From Solea solea (lineage: Eukaryota > Chordata > Actinopteri > Pleuronectiformes > Soleidae): a stretch of DNA of 64,000 bases. A model generated the notes under the pieces. The model had not been told where the DNA came from and ran no database searches. It worked only from the letters and a program-made list of their open reading frames with translations. Shown here one piece after another: positions 23,106 through 34,959 of this stretch. The position numbers were made by a program, and so were the translations under genes. Numbering within the stretch: position 1 is the stretch's first letter; every line of letters starts with the position of its first letter. The stretch covers positions 8,465,466 through 8,529,465 of the forward strand of contig NC_081148.1 of assembly GCF_958295425.1 (NCBI RefSeq), given 5' to 3'.

Positions 23106-23415
23106 CTAAACGGATGTAAAAACAAACAAATGAAAACATAAAATATATGAAATGCAGTCGACAAAACATCTCACCCAGAAAAGCTCCATATTTTGTATAT
23201 TTTCTAATTGAAGATGTATTCTCCTCAAAAAGTGTACAAAAGAAAATAATAATGTTCGAAGCAATACTATTTTTATATGTCTTTAGATAGAGATGAAATA
23301 GGAAAGTCTTTCAACATAGAGATGTTATTAAATTTGAATAGCCTGTACGTTTAGTCACTCTTCTCTGTTCTGGGCTCTCAACTCATACTTTACAGTAAGC
23401 ACTGTTATACTGCAG

Positions 23416-23509
23416 GCAAGTAACCGCTTTGACCCAGACAACACGAGACCATTGGCAGCGACAGCCGTGATACATGCAGCTAAATTTTCTGAGACAGCCT
23501 CAGCCGAAG
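23416..23509 (+). other. Candidate 94-bp internal exon, product unknown
   Basis: An acceptor ('gttatactgcag') precedes and a donor (GTGAGC at 23510) follows. The frame starting at 23416 is open for all 31 codons (ASNRFDPDNTRPLA, then ATAVIHAAKFSETASAEG) and leaves one extra base (phase 1). Both stop-containing alternatives would be non-coding. The peptide has balanced composition but matches nothing I recognise, and no partner exon could be found nearby. Confidence 0.22.
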
Positions 23510-23769
23510 GTGAGCGTGTGAAAAAAAACAATTACTTTGATCCAAATGGGATTTACTTTCAGGGTGATATGCAGATGTTAATGAAATGATTATTGGATTT
23601 GGATTCAAATTTATGTAGCACGTTAAATCATATCTGTAAAGGTATGGCACCATCCTGAGCCTCCCTGATGCAGGCCTGTCTTCATGTCATATGGTGTTCA
23701 TATCATCAGCCTGTGCCAGCTGTGCGATCAGTGGGATTGATCTGTTGGCAGCCGGACCATATTCATCAG

Positions 23770-23890
23770 TCTTCTCTCTCTCTCTCTCTGATCCCCTTCT
23801 TCCTCTTTTACCTTTTTACCAACCCCAGTCTTCTCTTCGTCACCATCCTTCTATCTTTCTCCTTCCATCTCTTGTCGTTTTTTCCTTCTC
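23770..23890. repeat. (CT)9 microsatellite in a pyrimidine-rich tract
   Basis: CT repeat at 23772-23789 followed by CTTC-rich sequence to about 23890. Confidence 0.9.
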
Positions 23891-24279
23891 GTGCTGGTCA
23901 GGCAGATCGTCTCAATGTGAAATCATGGTTAATGTGCCATGACAATCTGACACAATGCACAGTCCAGGCCCTGCTCCATCTGGTTTCAATTTAATTTGGT
24001 CATAGAATCAGGGAGGGGGGTGTGTGGTGATGATGGTGGAGGGATGGGGGGCATGAGATGAAGGGTAGAAGACTGTCGGAGTAGGGGTGGGGTGGGTTGT
24101 GCAAGATGAAAGCTTGGTGTGTTATTCTCTGCCGAATTGTCTCACCATCCCTCATTCTGCCCAAATTGCCCTCCCCTCCTTCCATTAAGCATTAACCACC
24201 CCCCTCAAAAAGGTCTAAAATGATGCTGTTCGATCAAAGGTCTCCAAAAATATGTTAAAGATCTGCAAGGGGGGAACAG

Positions 24280-24720
24280 GCCATGGGCTGGCTTATTAAG
24301 ACTATTAGAAAGAATTACTTGTGTGGTGGTGGTGGTGGTGGTGGTAGGGGCCAGTGACGGATCAGACCATGTTGAATAGGCAGGAGAAGTTTTTAGCCTT
24401 GGTACAAAGACGTAATGGGGACATCTTTGTGCAGTTTGCTCTCGTCAGGGCAAGATGGAAGAAATGAGACCATTACTAAACGGTGGACCTGTTAACAGCA
24501 ATTTTCCTAATTATGGGGATGGAGCGATGTGTCAGTTACCACGGCGAACGTGTCAGCCCATCGGGTTGTGGAGACGGAAAGTGTTAACTCTTTAATGTGA
24601 CTAACTAACAGGCTTCGCTTAGGCTGAGGCTTAATGACTTAATGGAAGTAATGATCTAAGGAAAGCCATATGTGGTAATGCTGAAGGGGCCACAGCAGTG
24701 GTCGCACTGAAGCAGGATAC
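24280..24720. promoter_or_regulatory. Enhancer-like block with (TGG)7 insert
   Basis: Unique sequence with TAATG words at 24632, 24640 and 24649, and complex CpG-containing text around 24530-24580. A (TGG)7 trinucleotide repeat at 24324-24345 interrupts its left part. Non-coding. Confidence 0.32.
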
Positions 24721-24729
24721 TGTATTATA

Positions 24730-25890
24730 GGCCAGATCTACATTCAAGGACAAATCAGCACATCAGTGGTGCTTTACCATTTTTGTTGGAGCTTAAAACT
24801 TTGAAGGATTGATATCAACTTTAATCCAATGTCTCAATGAGGCTATGTAAAAAAACTTTGATTTGTATGGATCGACAGGAAGCTATTACAATACATTTAT
24901 TGGTTGAAATCTAATTTTGCATCATGACTAAAGCAATTTTAAATTGTGTGCATATTTGTAACCTCCCGAAGTTGATACTTCTTTTTTTATGTAATCCAGA
25001 CAAATTATCTTACTGTCTGCTTAGTTATCTGCAAAATTGTAATTGGCACAGTTTGCTAAATTTGCCAGCATTTATTGATGAACTTGCATGTTGCAGCTGC
25101 ATATCTCTCAGCTCATCTTTTCCTTCAGTTAGCATCAAAAGCCAAAAGATATTACACACTGAACCTTTAATTATTTTCCAACTATACAAGGAATAGATCT
25201 TAAAGATACACTGCAGTGATTCAGTAAACACCACATCCTGTATATGTTACATGAAGGCCTTTCCGTACTTTCTGCACTCCCTGACCACAGAGAGTTGTGC
25301 ACATTCTGCTCATGCATACATGCCCGTGCTTCCATTCATTCTAAAATGAAGGTTTGTGTCAGTGTGGTGTTCCACACATGCTTACCTGATCCCACATCCC
25401 ATTCCAAAGTCTTGTCTCACGTGGCACATGCGATATGTAGAACCTGTGCCGATAGACCACCAAATATCCTCCTTTTTTGAGATGCAATTTGCATTCATAG
25501 TTCAAAGTTTAGTGTTGATGAATCTGTTTTTCTGTTTACTAATTCGTATCTCATTGAGGCCGTAACCTTTTCAGTCCAGGTTCCTGGCCTAAATGAAGTG
25601 GTTTCTCAATGATGTGTTGACTGAGTCCGAACCTCCCCAGAACTGCACGTCTGCTCCCTCAGGGTGAGAGCCTGCTCAGTATGCAGCTGTAGCAACAGCA
25701 CCTTGTTTCCTTATGGAGGTCAGGAATGCTTGCATGTCTCTTGGTATCCCAGTGGAAGTAGATGGAATGGGCCACAGAGATTGGGAGTAGAACGACAGAA
25801 AGGGCAGGATTCCCACCTAATCCATCACTTTTCATGCAGGGTCTGCCTCCTCTCCCCAGCCTAGATTTATACACCATCTATTCTATATGA
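24730..25890. other. Non-coding stretch, nothing recognised
   Basis: Frames of 60-90 codons on both strands read as random sequence. No repeats or RNA genes seen. Confidence 0.4.
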
Positions 25891-25899
25891 CCATTTTTT

Positions 25900-26790
25900 T
25901 ATGGACTGCTATTCACCCTCAGCCATCTATAGTGAGGGGATCAGGGAACGCACCGGAAGAAATTAGTTCACGTCAGCTCTCATTTATGATGCGCTTAACT
26001 AGTAGGCGATATCGAGAGGAGATGGATTTACATGGCTCTATATTTCTGCCCTGCCCATTTCTCCTAGTCCTAGTCAAATACCCATAGCCATTTTCATTTA
26101 AGGTTATCGGGTCAATAAAACCCGGTGACCTCGGCCAATCATAAAACAGTCAATGCGGGAGAGCACGGATTGATTAAGTTCATAACTCGATTTGAGCTGC
26201 GTGGAGCCCGGACAATAAAAATTGGAATGAGTATAAATCTAACGTGAGGACATAATCCAAAGAAAATCAAAATGTAAAGTAGATGTTTTTAATGGCGTCT
26301 TTTTTCATAATGAGAACGTGGCCTTTTGGCTGAATGACTGTCGATATCTTTGATCCACGTCCTGGCCTTTTTCATCTCGCGTGCTGAATTGGTTGCAGGC
26401 CCAAGTTTTTTACTGCAGTACAGTCTTTAATATCGCTTTGCGAGGGTCACGTGACCCCGACTTATCACTTGCTCTAATCAGATCCCTTCAATATTCATCA
26501 GAGGAAAGTTATCAGCTCGGATAGATTGTTTATGCTTTGCTGGGGGCGGCGTCAGCCGAATCAACTCTATCCAAGCCACATGTTGGTAGCGCGGTCCCAT
26601 TCTAGAAATTAGGCACACCTAACCGTGGACTCTGACTACCTTAACGTATTTAATTAAGAAGGTCAAAAGTTGGTGGAGCTAATTCTTCTCAGAAGTGAAT
26701 TCATCTTTAGTTAATAATGTTAAGTCCATGTTGCAGGGCCTTTAAACATAACTGAAGTAATTGGATAAGAAGGCCAGCGAAGAATGGTTT
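25900..26790. promoter_or_regulatory. Large enhancer-like block with 14-bp E-box palindrome
   Basis: Nearly 900 bp of unique, low-repeat sequence. Visible elements are a CCAAT box (26135-26139), CAATAAA words (HOX/CDX-type) near 26113 and 26212, the palindrome GGGTCACGTGACCC (26444-26457), CTTATC (GATA, 26461-26466), 'gctctaatcagatccc', and TTAATTAA (26650-26657). The inner GTCACGTGAC fits the CLEAR/M-box site of MiT/TFE factors and also USF. This is the strongest regulatory candidate in the window, though conservation is untested. Confidence 0.38.
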
Positions 26791-26799
26791 CCTAGTGGA

Positions 26800-27470
26800 T
26801 GTTGGCACGGAGAGATTATAAATGTTCAGCTTTAAAAATGTCTATTATTTTGATATTTAAATGAATAAAAAAAATTATTACTTCTGCCAAAGAGGTTATA
26901 TGTTCAGTGTCTTTATAGGAATATGCAATATCTGCTGAACTTGTTTAAATGACTCAGTAGAAAGGTGGGTTATGGCTCAGTAACAACCCTTTACATTTCT
27001 GGACCAGATGTAATGAAGGGATAGATATAGGACTTTTTTTCTGCTTGCTTTAACATTGTAAGATTGGACATTCAACATTTTCACACATTATATATATGTA
27101 TATATAATGCAGCAATAATGCTGAGAAAACCAGCTTTACATGGCTAATAGCTATGGAGAGGTAATATTTGGTGCAGCTATATATGCTCAGATCACACTTC
27201 TACTTCTATAATTTAAATGCTACGTGACATGCTGAGCTCACAGCTGCACATCTGCATTTCAATAAAAGACACATTTCATGCGGCATCTGTCTTATCCATC
27301 TCCTCTTTTTTGAACTCTGCTCTCCACACTGAACCAAACATATTTAAACTATCAGAAAGAAATTTCTTAAAATCTACCCAGGGATCCTTTGGGTGAACAG
27401 TGCACTGCAGTCAGCTTGCACAGAGCAAATCCAGCTGACTTTATGATCACACATTTGAGTGGGCATTTTG
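26800..27470. other. AT-rich non-coding stretch
   Basis: Contains an AT hairpin at 27086-27109 and otherwise no recognised feature. Confidence 0.45.
27086..27109. repeat. AT-rich near-palindrome
   Basis: Arms CATTATATATA and TATATATAATG (11 bp each) around a 2-nt centre. It is probably a TA microsatellite derivative. Confidence 0.8.
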
Positions 27471-27479
27471 AAGCATAGG

Positions 27480-27700
27480 TCCTGGCTGAGCATGTGCCAT
27501 GGTGGCCTTGTATCCATATACCCACACTGATGATGGCCATCGTGCAGCCTGGCAGATGGCGGGGAGCTTGAACAGCTTTCTGGTGTTTAATTATGATCAT
27601 AATCAAGGGAAATAAAGATCAATTAAAATGCGAGTGAAACTAATGAAACGCGAGCTCCATGAGCGGGCGGACAGTTGTCCAAAATGTTTCTCATAATAAA
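27480..27700. promoter_or_regulatory. Enhancer-like segment with 14-bp palindrome
   Basis: ATTATGATCATAAT (27590-27603) is a perfect palindrome, pairing two ATTA/TAAT homeodomain cores in inverted orientation. It is followed by 'agatcaattaaaatgcg' and 'gaaactaatgaaacgcgagc'. It is unique and non-coding; motif meaning is inferred. Confidence 0.35.
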
Positions 27701-28079
27701 TGCAAAGTGAGTCCTAAGATAGCATTACTGTGAAGTGCTGGCTCTGCCGTAAAACACTGGTGCTGATGGCCTTGTAAAGAAATATTTGTTTGATGTGAAA
27801 GCCAACATATATCAGATTCATGTTACAGTTTTAATCCACGACACTCAATCATAAATAATGTTTGCTCCTCTCTGAGGCTGATATACCACAGTAATGATTT
27901 TATGGACTAAGGCTGTTTTTACTTTGGCCAACTTGAGATCGAAAAAAATGTATATTACAAATATATATGGTTAGCAACCCCTAAAGGGTTACACCAAAAG
28001 ACAGGGAGAGTGTATTTATCGTCATCAAATTGTGACAAAATCGGAGATTTTGGCCCTTTGAATGTCAATTTTTAGGTTA

Positions 28080-28480
28080 TTCAAGCCCAAGACATTTTCC
28101 TTGACTTTGAAGGAAGTTAATACACATTCGGCAATTGCTGTTCATTTGCTCTTCAGAGATGGAAATAGCCCGAGCAGCATGTGGCAGCTGGCAACAGCTC
28201 AACTGCCTTTCACAGAGCTGCAAAACTGCACAGTCCGTCTGAGTGGGATGCAGAGGCAGGAAAAGAGAGTAGTGGAGTGGAATGGGGGGATGAGATGAGG
28301 TGAGGGAGGATGAGACAGGCAGCAGGGTGGAGGAAAGGGGGAGGCCCAAGAAGACAGATGCCACCACTGTGGCCATGGCATTCTGGGATATTAATAGTCC
28401 CAAAGCCACAGTGTGCCAACCTTATTGGAAATGTGAGCGCCGCCATGCTGTGCTGCCATCACATGCTAGCATCAAAATGA
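28080..28480. promoter_or_regulatory. Enhancer-like segment around a purine tract
   Basis: Two unique flanks (28080-28250 and 28350-28480) surround a G/A-rich stretch (28250-28350). The right flank holds TGGGA and TCCCA arms around 'tattaatag' (28384-28402). Minus-strand frames of up to 110 codons are Ser/Pro/Leu-rich because of the purine tract. Confidence 0.3.
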
Positions 28481-28489
28481 AATGAGTAG

Positions 28490-30090
28490 AGGTGTGAAAA
28501 AAAAACAAAAAAACAGGCACAGTCACAGGGAGTTCTCTAGAGCCACAGAGGAGAAGTAATGTTGCAATACAGGTGTTGTACTCGTATAAAGTGATTTTTT
28601 TAGATAATGTCTTGAATGAATGGGTTCAGGGGAGCTGCACTGTAAAGTTGCAACAAGAGTCATTACAGTACAACATGCTATGTGCAGCTGTTATTGAGTC
28701 CTGATTGTAACGGCTTGGCTTCACATCGCTTATGTGTTAAAATGGTCAAATGTAGGTCAAACACTAACAAATATAAAATGTTTTAGTGATTTATTTATAT
28801 ATTTATATATATATAAAACTGCACTTTCAGCAATTAAACAGAAACCAAAATACACTGGATATAGAACCACGAGAAAACAGACATAGCTATTCACAATTTT
28901 TCAATTGCTGTGGCACCTTTGCAGTGATGGATGACTTAAAAATATTATCTTGAACAAAAAGGGGGTAATTAGTGACATTTGTTTTTTAAAGCCCTATAAA
29001 GCTGTATTGTTTTGTAAGTGCGCAGTGCTCCAGTTCAGAGCAGTAATGGCATAATTTATCTTTCCAGAGAGGGCAGACATGCTGCAGTTGATTGAATCAC
29101 GCCGGAGTGAAACCAATCTTCTGTGATACAAGATCAGAGGAGGTATGTGTAATTGTTATAGGCATTAAGCTCGGAGGTTGTATACTTTGAGCATACAAAA
29201 TACTCTCGCATATGGCGTACACTGTTGGTTTTGTGCACTGGAGCCATATGCTGCCACCTCAGCTCAAACACCTCGAAAGCACCATGTGTCCACTGGACAA
29301 CTGCGGTCCATGACCAAGCATGTGGGACAAACCTAAGAAAAAAGCCATTTGTCCTCACAAATTTTAGCTTGAAAGGCAAAAACATTATATCAAATCAATT
29401 CTCACTCACTAATCAGCCAAGTTGTAGTTTTGGAATTTATGCATATGCATGTTAAAAACCATGTTTTGTTTTTTTTTACCATTTCTGTGAAATTTTGATT
29501 CTGGACATTTTAAAATAATACATTAGAACTCCATTCATTTGCTTCTTTATGTGAACTTGTTTGGTGTCTGCCTGGAGTGTGACTGTGATTCATCGCTTGT
29601 ATACACTGAGAATAGAACAGTAAAGGTCACATTGTTTTCTAAATGGAAGTGATTTATCATTTTCGGAGCGCGAGTGTGTTTACCGGACTGCATTGCAATT
29701 TGACAGTTAGATTTGGTTATTATTTTTTGTTTACGAATGCAGGAATGCCGGTCCACTGCTGTTGCTAAAACAAAAGACAAGCGACCACTGTTCACAAGTT
29801 ACACTTCTGTATAGAATGTGTAAACAGTCTGCCCTGAACCACTTTAACTGGGCAAAGCAACAGCAATATTTATTGATGCTTCATCACGTAACTCATAACA
29901 GTTGTGTTTAATTGAGTTTATTTGGTAACTGCTACTCTTCCCCGGGTCCACATTTAAGAAGAAACAATACAATGCAAAACAATACATTCACGCTACCATA
30001 TACTAATAATGTTACATAAGTGTCATGGAAATCTCAGTATATGATATAAGTATAATTGCAATATAGTTTACAATATGAGAGGGATTTTTA
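28490..30090. other. Non-coding stretch, nothing recognised
   Basis: AT-rich sequence with a TA-rich tract at about 28790-28816. The 29134-29455 frames on both strands show no domain. Confidence 0.45.
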
Positions 30091-30099
30091 CATAATTAT

Positions 30100-30275
30100 T
30101 CTCATTTTCATTTGAATAACATATTTAAAACGATTGCTGTGTGTATAGGTCAGGTCAATATTTACTATAAAATGGTAATTTAACACACATTTTTGGTATA
30201 AGAAAATATTGCGCCTCCTGTAGGCTGTGTTGCCATTTTGATAAAATTTCGATTCATTGTTGAGCCCTAATATGC
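30100..30275 (-). mobile_element. Possible hAT-like non-autonomous element fragment
   Basis: Read on the minus strand it begins 'tagggctcaacaatgaatcg' and continues through 'ggcgcaatattttcttatac' and 'taaattaccattttatagta'. I recall similar strings from common fish DNA-transposon repeats. Termini and duplications are not resolved. Confidence 0.4.
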
Positions 30276-30279
30276 ACAT

Positions 30280-32690
30280 CATTTTATTCCACGCTTTGTA
30301 AAACCAATTTAGCACATATAACCTGAGACATGGACTGGACAGAAAAAGAGACCACACTTTCTTTCTCTAGTCTCTGTTTTACTCATCTTGAGTTCTTGAT
30401 CGTTTCTTTTACGGAGCTGGTGTTACACTCTCTCATAGCACTGCTCTGATGTCCCTCATAGGACACCTTAGAGTCGAACAGTGCACCACATCAGCCCAGT
30501 GCCGTCATCCACAGTAGCCCTGAATAATTCAACCATGCACCGCTGCCCCTCGCACACTGTTTGGAAAATTCAGTAATGAGTAAAGCTATAAAACGCCTCG
30601 GCGGGTTTTGCTGCTGAAAAAAAAAAAAAGGGGACAGTCTTGGATGATAGACACCAAAGAAGGTGGCGTCGGTACTGGGTGCTTTTTTCCCACAGATTTA
30701 CTGTAAATGGGAGGGTCCACGAAAACCACAGAGAAAGGGGGGAAAAAAAACTTCAAAAGAGTGACCTGCATACTTTAACCCAATTAGATATTTCTGATGT
30801 TACTTTTGAGGTGTGATGCTCAGCCGAGCGTCCTCTGGCAGAACAAAGGATCTAAATGCATCGGAGTTTCTTCCCTCTTGATCATCCAGGGATTTTCAAG
30901 GTGTAAACATGAAACTGCTCAGGGAGGAATTATCTAGACAGGGGAAATGTTGGCAGGAGTTCAGAGGAGGCTTTGTAAAGTAAACCAGATTTATTCAGGG
31001 GTCTGTGATCAGTTTATTTTCCCAGTCCCCCAGTCTTTATGCTAGGCCTTCTTGTAATTGTCCTCATGTTTCAGCTAATTTCACATTTCCAGAGAGGAGT
31101 GCGGAGGTATGAAAGGAGGGAGGAAAGGAATCTGGCAGTTTGAAGGAGTAACACCCGCTGACTTTTATATTTTTGTTGATGTCATTGGGGGCGTTTTTAC
31201 TGGATTCAGGAGCATTTAGGGGCGGTTTCACCGCAAAACCTCTTGGATTTCAAACACTTTACTACCACTTTTTAGAAATATTTCTAGTGTAATTTTGGGC
31301 TTTTGATGGATAATTTCTTACTTAACTTATCCAGACCAATTCTGTGCATGGTTAAATTAACATTGTTGTATCATTTATATTGCACCTTATTCAATAAGTA
31401 CCATTTATTCCCTCATTAATGCAAATAAAAAAATAAAACATGAACCAGAAATGTACAGAATTAGCACAAATGCGAACAATCAGTATTGGGAAATTTAAGA
31501 AAGCCCTATAGTTCTCTAGTACTCGCGTGACCCAACAGCCAGACAATCAGGACCTCTTCTCAGAAACAGTCTGTGCTTTGAAAGCAATCCAAGAGGAGTA
31601 GCACACAATGTTGCAAAACTGTTCAAGGTCTTGCATCTAATGTTTCCTTTGATTGTCTCTGGCGGGATTAGGACACATAATATGAAACCCAATGAGGCGC
31701 GTTTGCAGGACGGCCAATCTAAAACTGCATGTTACTCCACAGACGTGATGTCACCGCGGTTTCTCTTCCTCAGTGCGGAGGATGTGCAGTCTTTCATGTG
31801 TGAAGAAGAGCGCCTGGCTCACGGTTAAAGAATTACTGTATTTAACAAGTGTTTGAACACAACTATATGAAACAATATTTCAAAACATTACTAATGTTTC
31901 CCTTGACCCCTCTGTGGGCTTTGTCAGTTACAGAGCATACGTTTAGTTAAATGTAAATAAACCCAGTAGCCACCCACTATCAGATTTCACTCATGAAGAT
32001 TAACTTATTTTGTCCAGGTTTGTTCCCGTTTACATTTTTCATATTTATTTAGCTTTGGCAGTTTAAGCCTTAATCCATACTACTTTGTTTTAGTTTAAAC
32101 TGTTCTCTGTAAATGCCTACCCAGTCACATGATGCAAACAAACCTCTAAAACTGAAGTTTTTAGTCTGGATGAGCAGAAACTGTGACTCAGTTGCCCTCC
32201 TTCACTTGCTTACTGACTCTTATCAGCTGTAATTAAACTATTAGCTGGACCATTAACACCGACTTTAAGTTTCTGTTTCACCCAGTCGTTGGTCAAAACG
32301 AAATAAATCCTTTCTCTTACTTTTCATGACAGTCATCGCTCATTTTATGAAACTAATCAAACAACTGTGGCGGCACACACATGACCAATGTCTGGTAAAC
32401 GTTTGTCAGATAACTTGGTATGGATACAGATTACTCCTGATATTGAGCTGAAATGCAGGAGGGTGATTTGTTTTTGCTTGGAAAACAGTTTTCTGCTACG
32501 GAGAAGGTTCATGGATGTTGTGAAGGAGCATATGATGACAGTCGGTGTAAAAGGACACAAGGTGTAGCACAAGATGGAGGCCTGGTGATCCACTGTGACA
32601 AGCCCTAAAGGGAGAAGCCGGAAGAAGAAGTTATCTGCTATATTTACAGCTTTCTTAAACCAGAGGCCTTAGATAAAATGAATTAATATC
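30280..32690. other. Non-coding stretch, nothing firm
   Basis: Unique sequence with A/T homopolymers near 30616-30628. The segment from 31030 to 31160 looks moderately complex and could be regulatory. No gene, RNA or element is called. Confidence 0.4.
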
Positions 32691-32699
32691 CCATAAATA

Positions 32700-33180
32700 C
32701 CAGCAATCCTAACAATCAGCTTAATCCCTCAGACAAACACTTACCCTCAGTGGTCTCAACTCTAACTCCAGGGGTGGTTGGGAGGCTTGAGGGAGGGAGG
32801 ATGCCTTTAGAAAAGGAGAGGACCTTCTCTGAACCATTACCCATCAGCCCCTCCGCTCTCAGATGGTTAATCCCAGGGGGAGAGTGGGCGTCCGCAGAGG
32901 ACACGTTGTCTCGTATGTGTTAATGGGGGATTACACATGTTAACATCTATCTCTCAGTGCGCTTGGCCAAAGGGGCTCTGCTATAGGGCTTTAGCATATG
33001 AATAAGGAATAAGGGGGTGATTGAATAGAGGCAATGGCGAGAGTGAGAGCTGCCACTCGAGCTGGAGCAATGGGAGCTGAGTGGTTGGTATGAGACACAA
33101 AGACCTAAATCTCTTGTTGAGATGGAGGAAGTGGAGGAGAGATCGCTCTCAGATGAATGACTTCCTCTGACATGGCTCTA
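32700..33180. promoter_or_regulatory. Enhancer-like block with three OTX/PITX-type sites
   Basis: Bicoid-type K50 homeodomain words occur at 32721-32727 (TTAATCC), 32867-32874 (TTAATCCC) and, reversed, 32928-32933 (GGATTA). They lie in unique GC-balanced DNA that continues to about 33180. There is no coding signal. Confidence 0.33.
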
Positions 33181-33189
33181 GGGTTTCAG

Positions 33190-34010
33190 TGAAGAAGGTT
33201 TATTTCATGGTTGTTCATGAAATGCTGATTTGTACATTTTCATAACCAGGATGTACACTGTCATTGTCACATTAGGTTTAAATCTAAAATAAACCCAAGA
33301 TACAATGTAACTTGTTTGTTTGATTTTTGGTGAAGTGATAAAATACACACTGAAATAATTCAATAAACCTAAAACAGGAGTGTTATTTGAGGATTTCATT
33401 TTGGATGTAGGGTCTTTATTGTGATGTAAACCTACAACTTCCCTTTAATAACATTTAAAACTAAAGTCAAGCTGGATTGAGGGCAGGTGGAGTTGGCTGT
33501 AGATACTTGAGGGCATTCAAAAGAAGTCTAGTTCTTAACAGAAGACATGAAAACACCCTTGGGTGCCTCTTGTCCTTGATGCAACTGATCTTAGCTGAGA
33601 ACTGAGAATCTTCACCTTTGCACCTAATGAATTATATTAAGAATGACTATTTCATCTGCTTAATGGAACATAATATAAGTAAGTACGTTAATTTAGTTGT
33701 TCAAAGGCGTTGAAAAGCAGTGCAACGGTTTCATTTGGCACCTAGTTCTAGAGATTGACTGTATCATTTGTCGTAATCAGGGACTATTTTGCATTTTGTC
33801 ATTTAGTTTGTGGCCATTGTTTTGGAGAAATGATTGTATTGTTATTCACTGATGGTTCTTACTTTCTTCTGAGAGGCAGTGATGAAACTATCATGCAACA
33901 CAGACATCGACAGAGCTCGCTGAGAGAGCAAGGTGTTTATTTCCTGAAGGTCATGTCTTTTGTCTGAAGAAACTTCTTGCCAGATAAGATAGGCGGGTAA
34001 ATTGCAGACC
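33190..34010. other. Non-coding stretch, nothing recognised
   Basis: AT-rich, with no repeat or protein signal that I can support. Confidence 0.4.
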
Positions 34011-34017
34011 TATCATT

Positions 34018-34275
34018 CCCTCCCAAACTCCTTTTCTCTCTCTTCTCATATTTCCCACCTTTCCCTGTCTCTCGCATTATTTTCCTCTTCAATTATTCTT
34101 CTTTTTTTTTTATGCTCACATTGTCGTCCTCATCTTAGGCCCGCCACTGCTCATATTTGACACCGGCTCCTCTGTTCACTCCTGTTTCTCTCTCCTTTAT
34201 TCTCCCCTGTCCCTTCCTCCTCTACCTCTTTTTCTTTCTCTCTGCCCCTCGCACACTCTGTCTCTCCCTCCGTGT
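34018..34275. repeat. Pyrimidine-rich stretch
   Basis: C/T-rich blocks with CTCTC, TTCC and T9 runs on either side of a short complex segment near 34135-34165. Confidence 0.75.
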
Positions 34276-34289
34276 GTGAAATCAGTGGA

Positions 34290-34515
34290 GTAACCGTTGG
34301 CACTGTCGGTGATTTATGGCTCACTCAGAGCGGACTCTTATCAGGTGCAGGCAAGGCTCTCTGTGCTGCTGCCTGCGTCTGAATGACAATGGAGAACCAC
34401 TCGCATTATGCTCTGCAGCCTCGCCCCTTGCATTCTGGACACTGCAGATTACATCTAGTGCCTTGATTTATGGACACCATTTTGGCTCCTGAGAGGGACA
34501 TGAAGGGGAGTTTGG
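34290..34515. promoter_or_regulatory. Enhancer-like segment
   Basis: Unique, GC-balanced text such as 'ctgcctgcgtctgaatgaca' and 'tagtgccttgatttatggac', next to a TGG repeat. Non-coding; inferred only from complexity. Confidence 0.25.
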
Positions 34516-34520
34516 AGGCG

Positions 34521-34550
34521 GGTGGTGATGGTGGTGGTGGTGGTGGTGGT
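34521..34550. repeat. (TGG)n trinucleotide repeat
   Basis: About nine GGT/TGG units with one GATG interruption. It generates poly-Val and poly-Pro frames. Confidence 0.95.
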
Positions 34551-34959
34551 TTCCAAGGCCAGCGCCTGCATTCGGCCAAACATAATTTTGAAGGGAACCT
34601 GGTGGAGGTGTGCTTTATATGCATATGTGCGTGGGTGTAAAAGCTGTGTTTGCGTGTACAGGATTTATGTGCATGGATATGTGGGTGTGCAAGTAGGAAG
34701 TCATCATTTATCATTTTGTCATGAGGTTTTCTGCACACATATTGACAGTGTCTGTTGTTGGGAGCAGTGTGCTGGCGTATCTATCGACAGTAAAAGCTTA
34801 GGATTAAAGTGGATACAACTGCACGCTCAACCTCCAGTGACCAGAGACAAAGTCATTCAATTAGAAAAAAAAGAAATGCATGAATAGAAAACTCGAGTGC
34901 ATAGACTTTAAATATAAAACATGAAGGAAGAGTTTGCCAGCTTAATGATCTGGTGCTCT

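Noticed and set aside
34406..34887. 110- and 121-codon frames
   Set aside because: Run through the (TGG)n repeat and GT-rich sequence; poly-Val on one strand and poly-Pro on the other.
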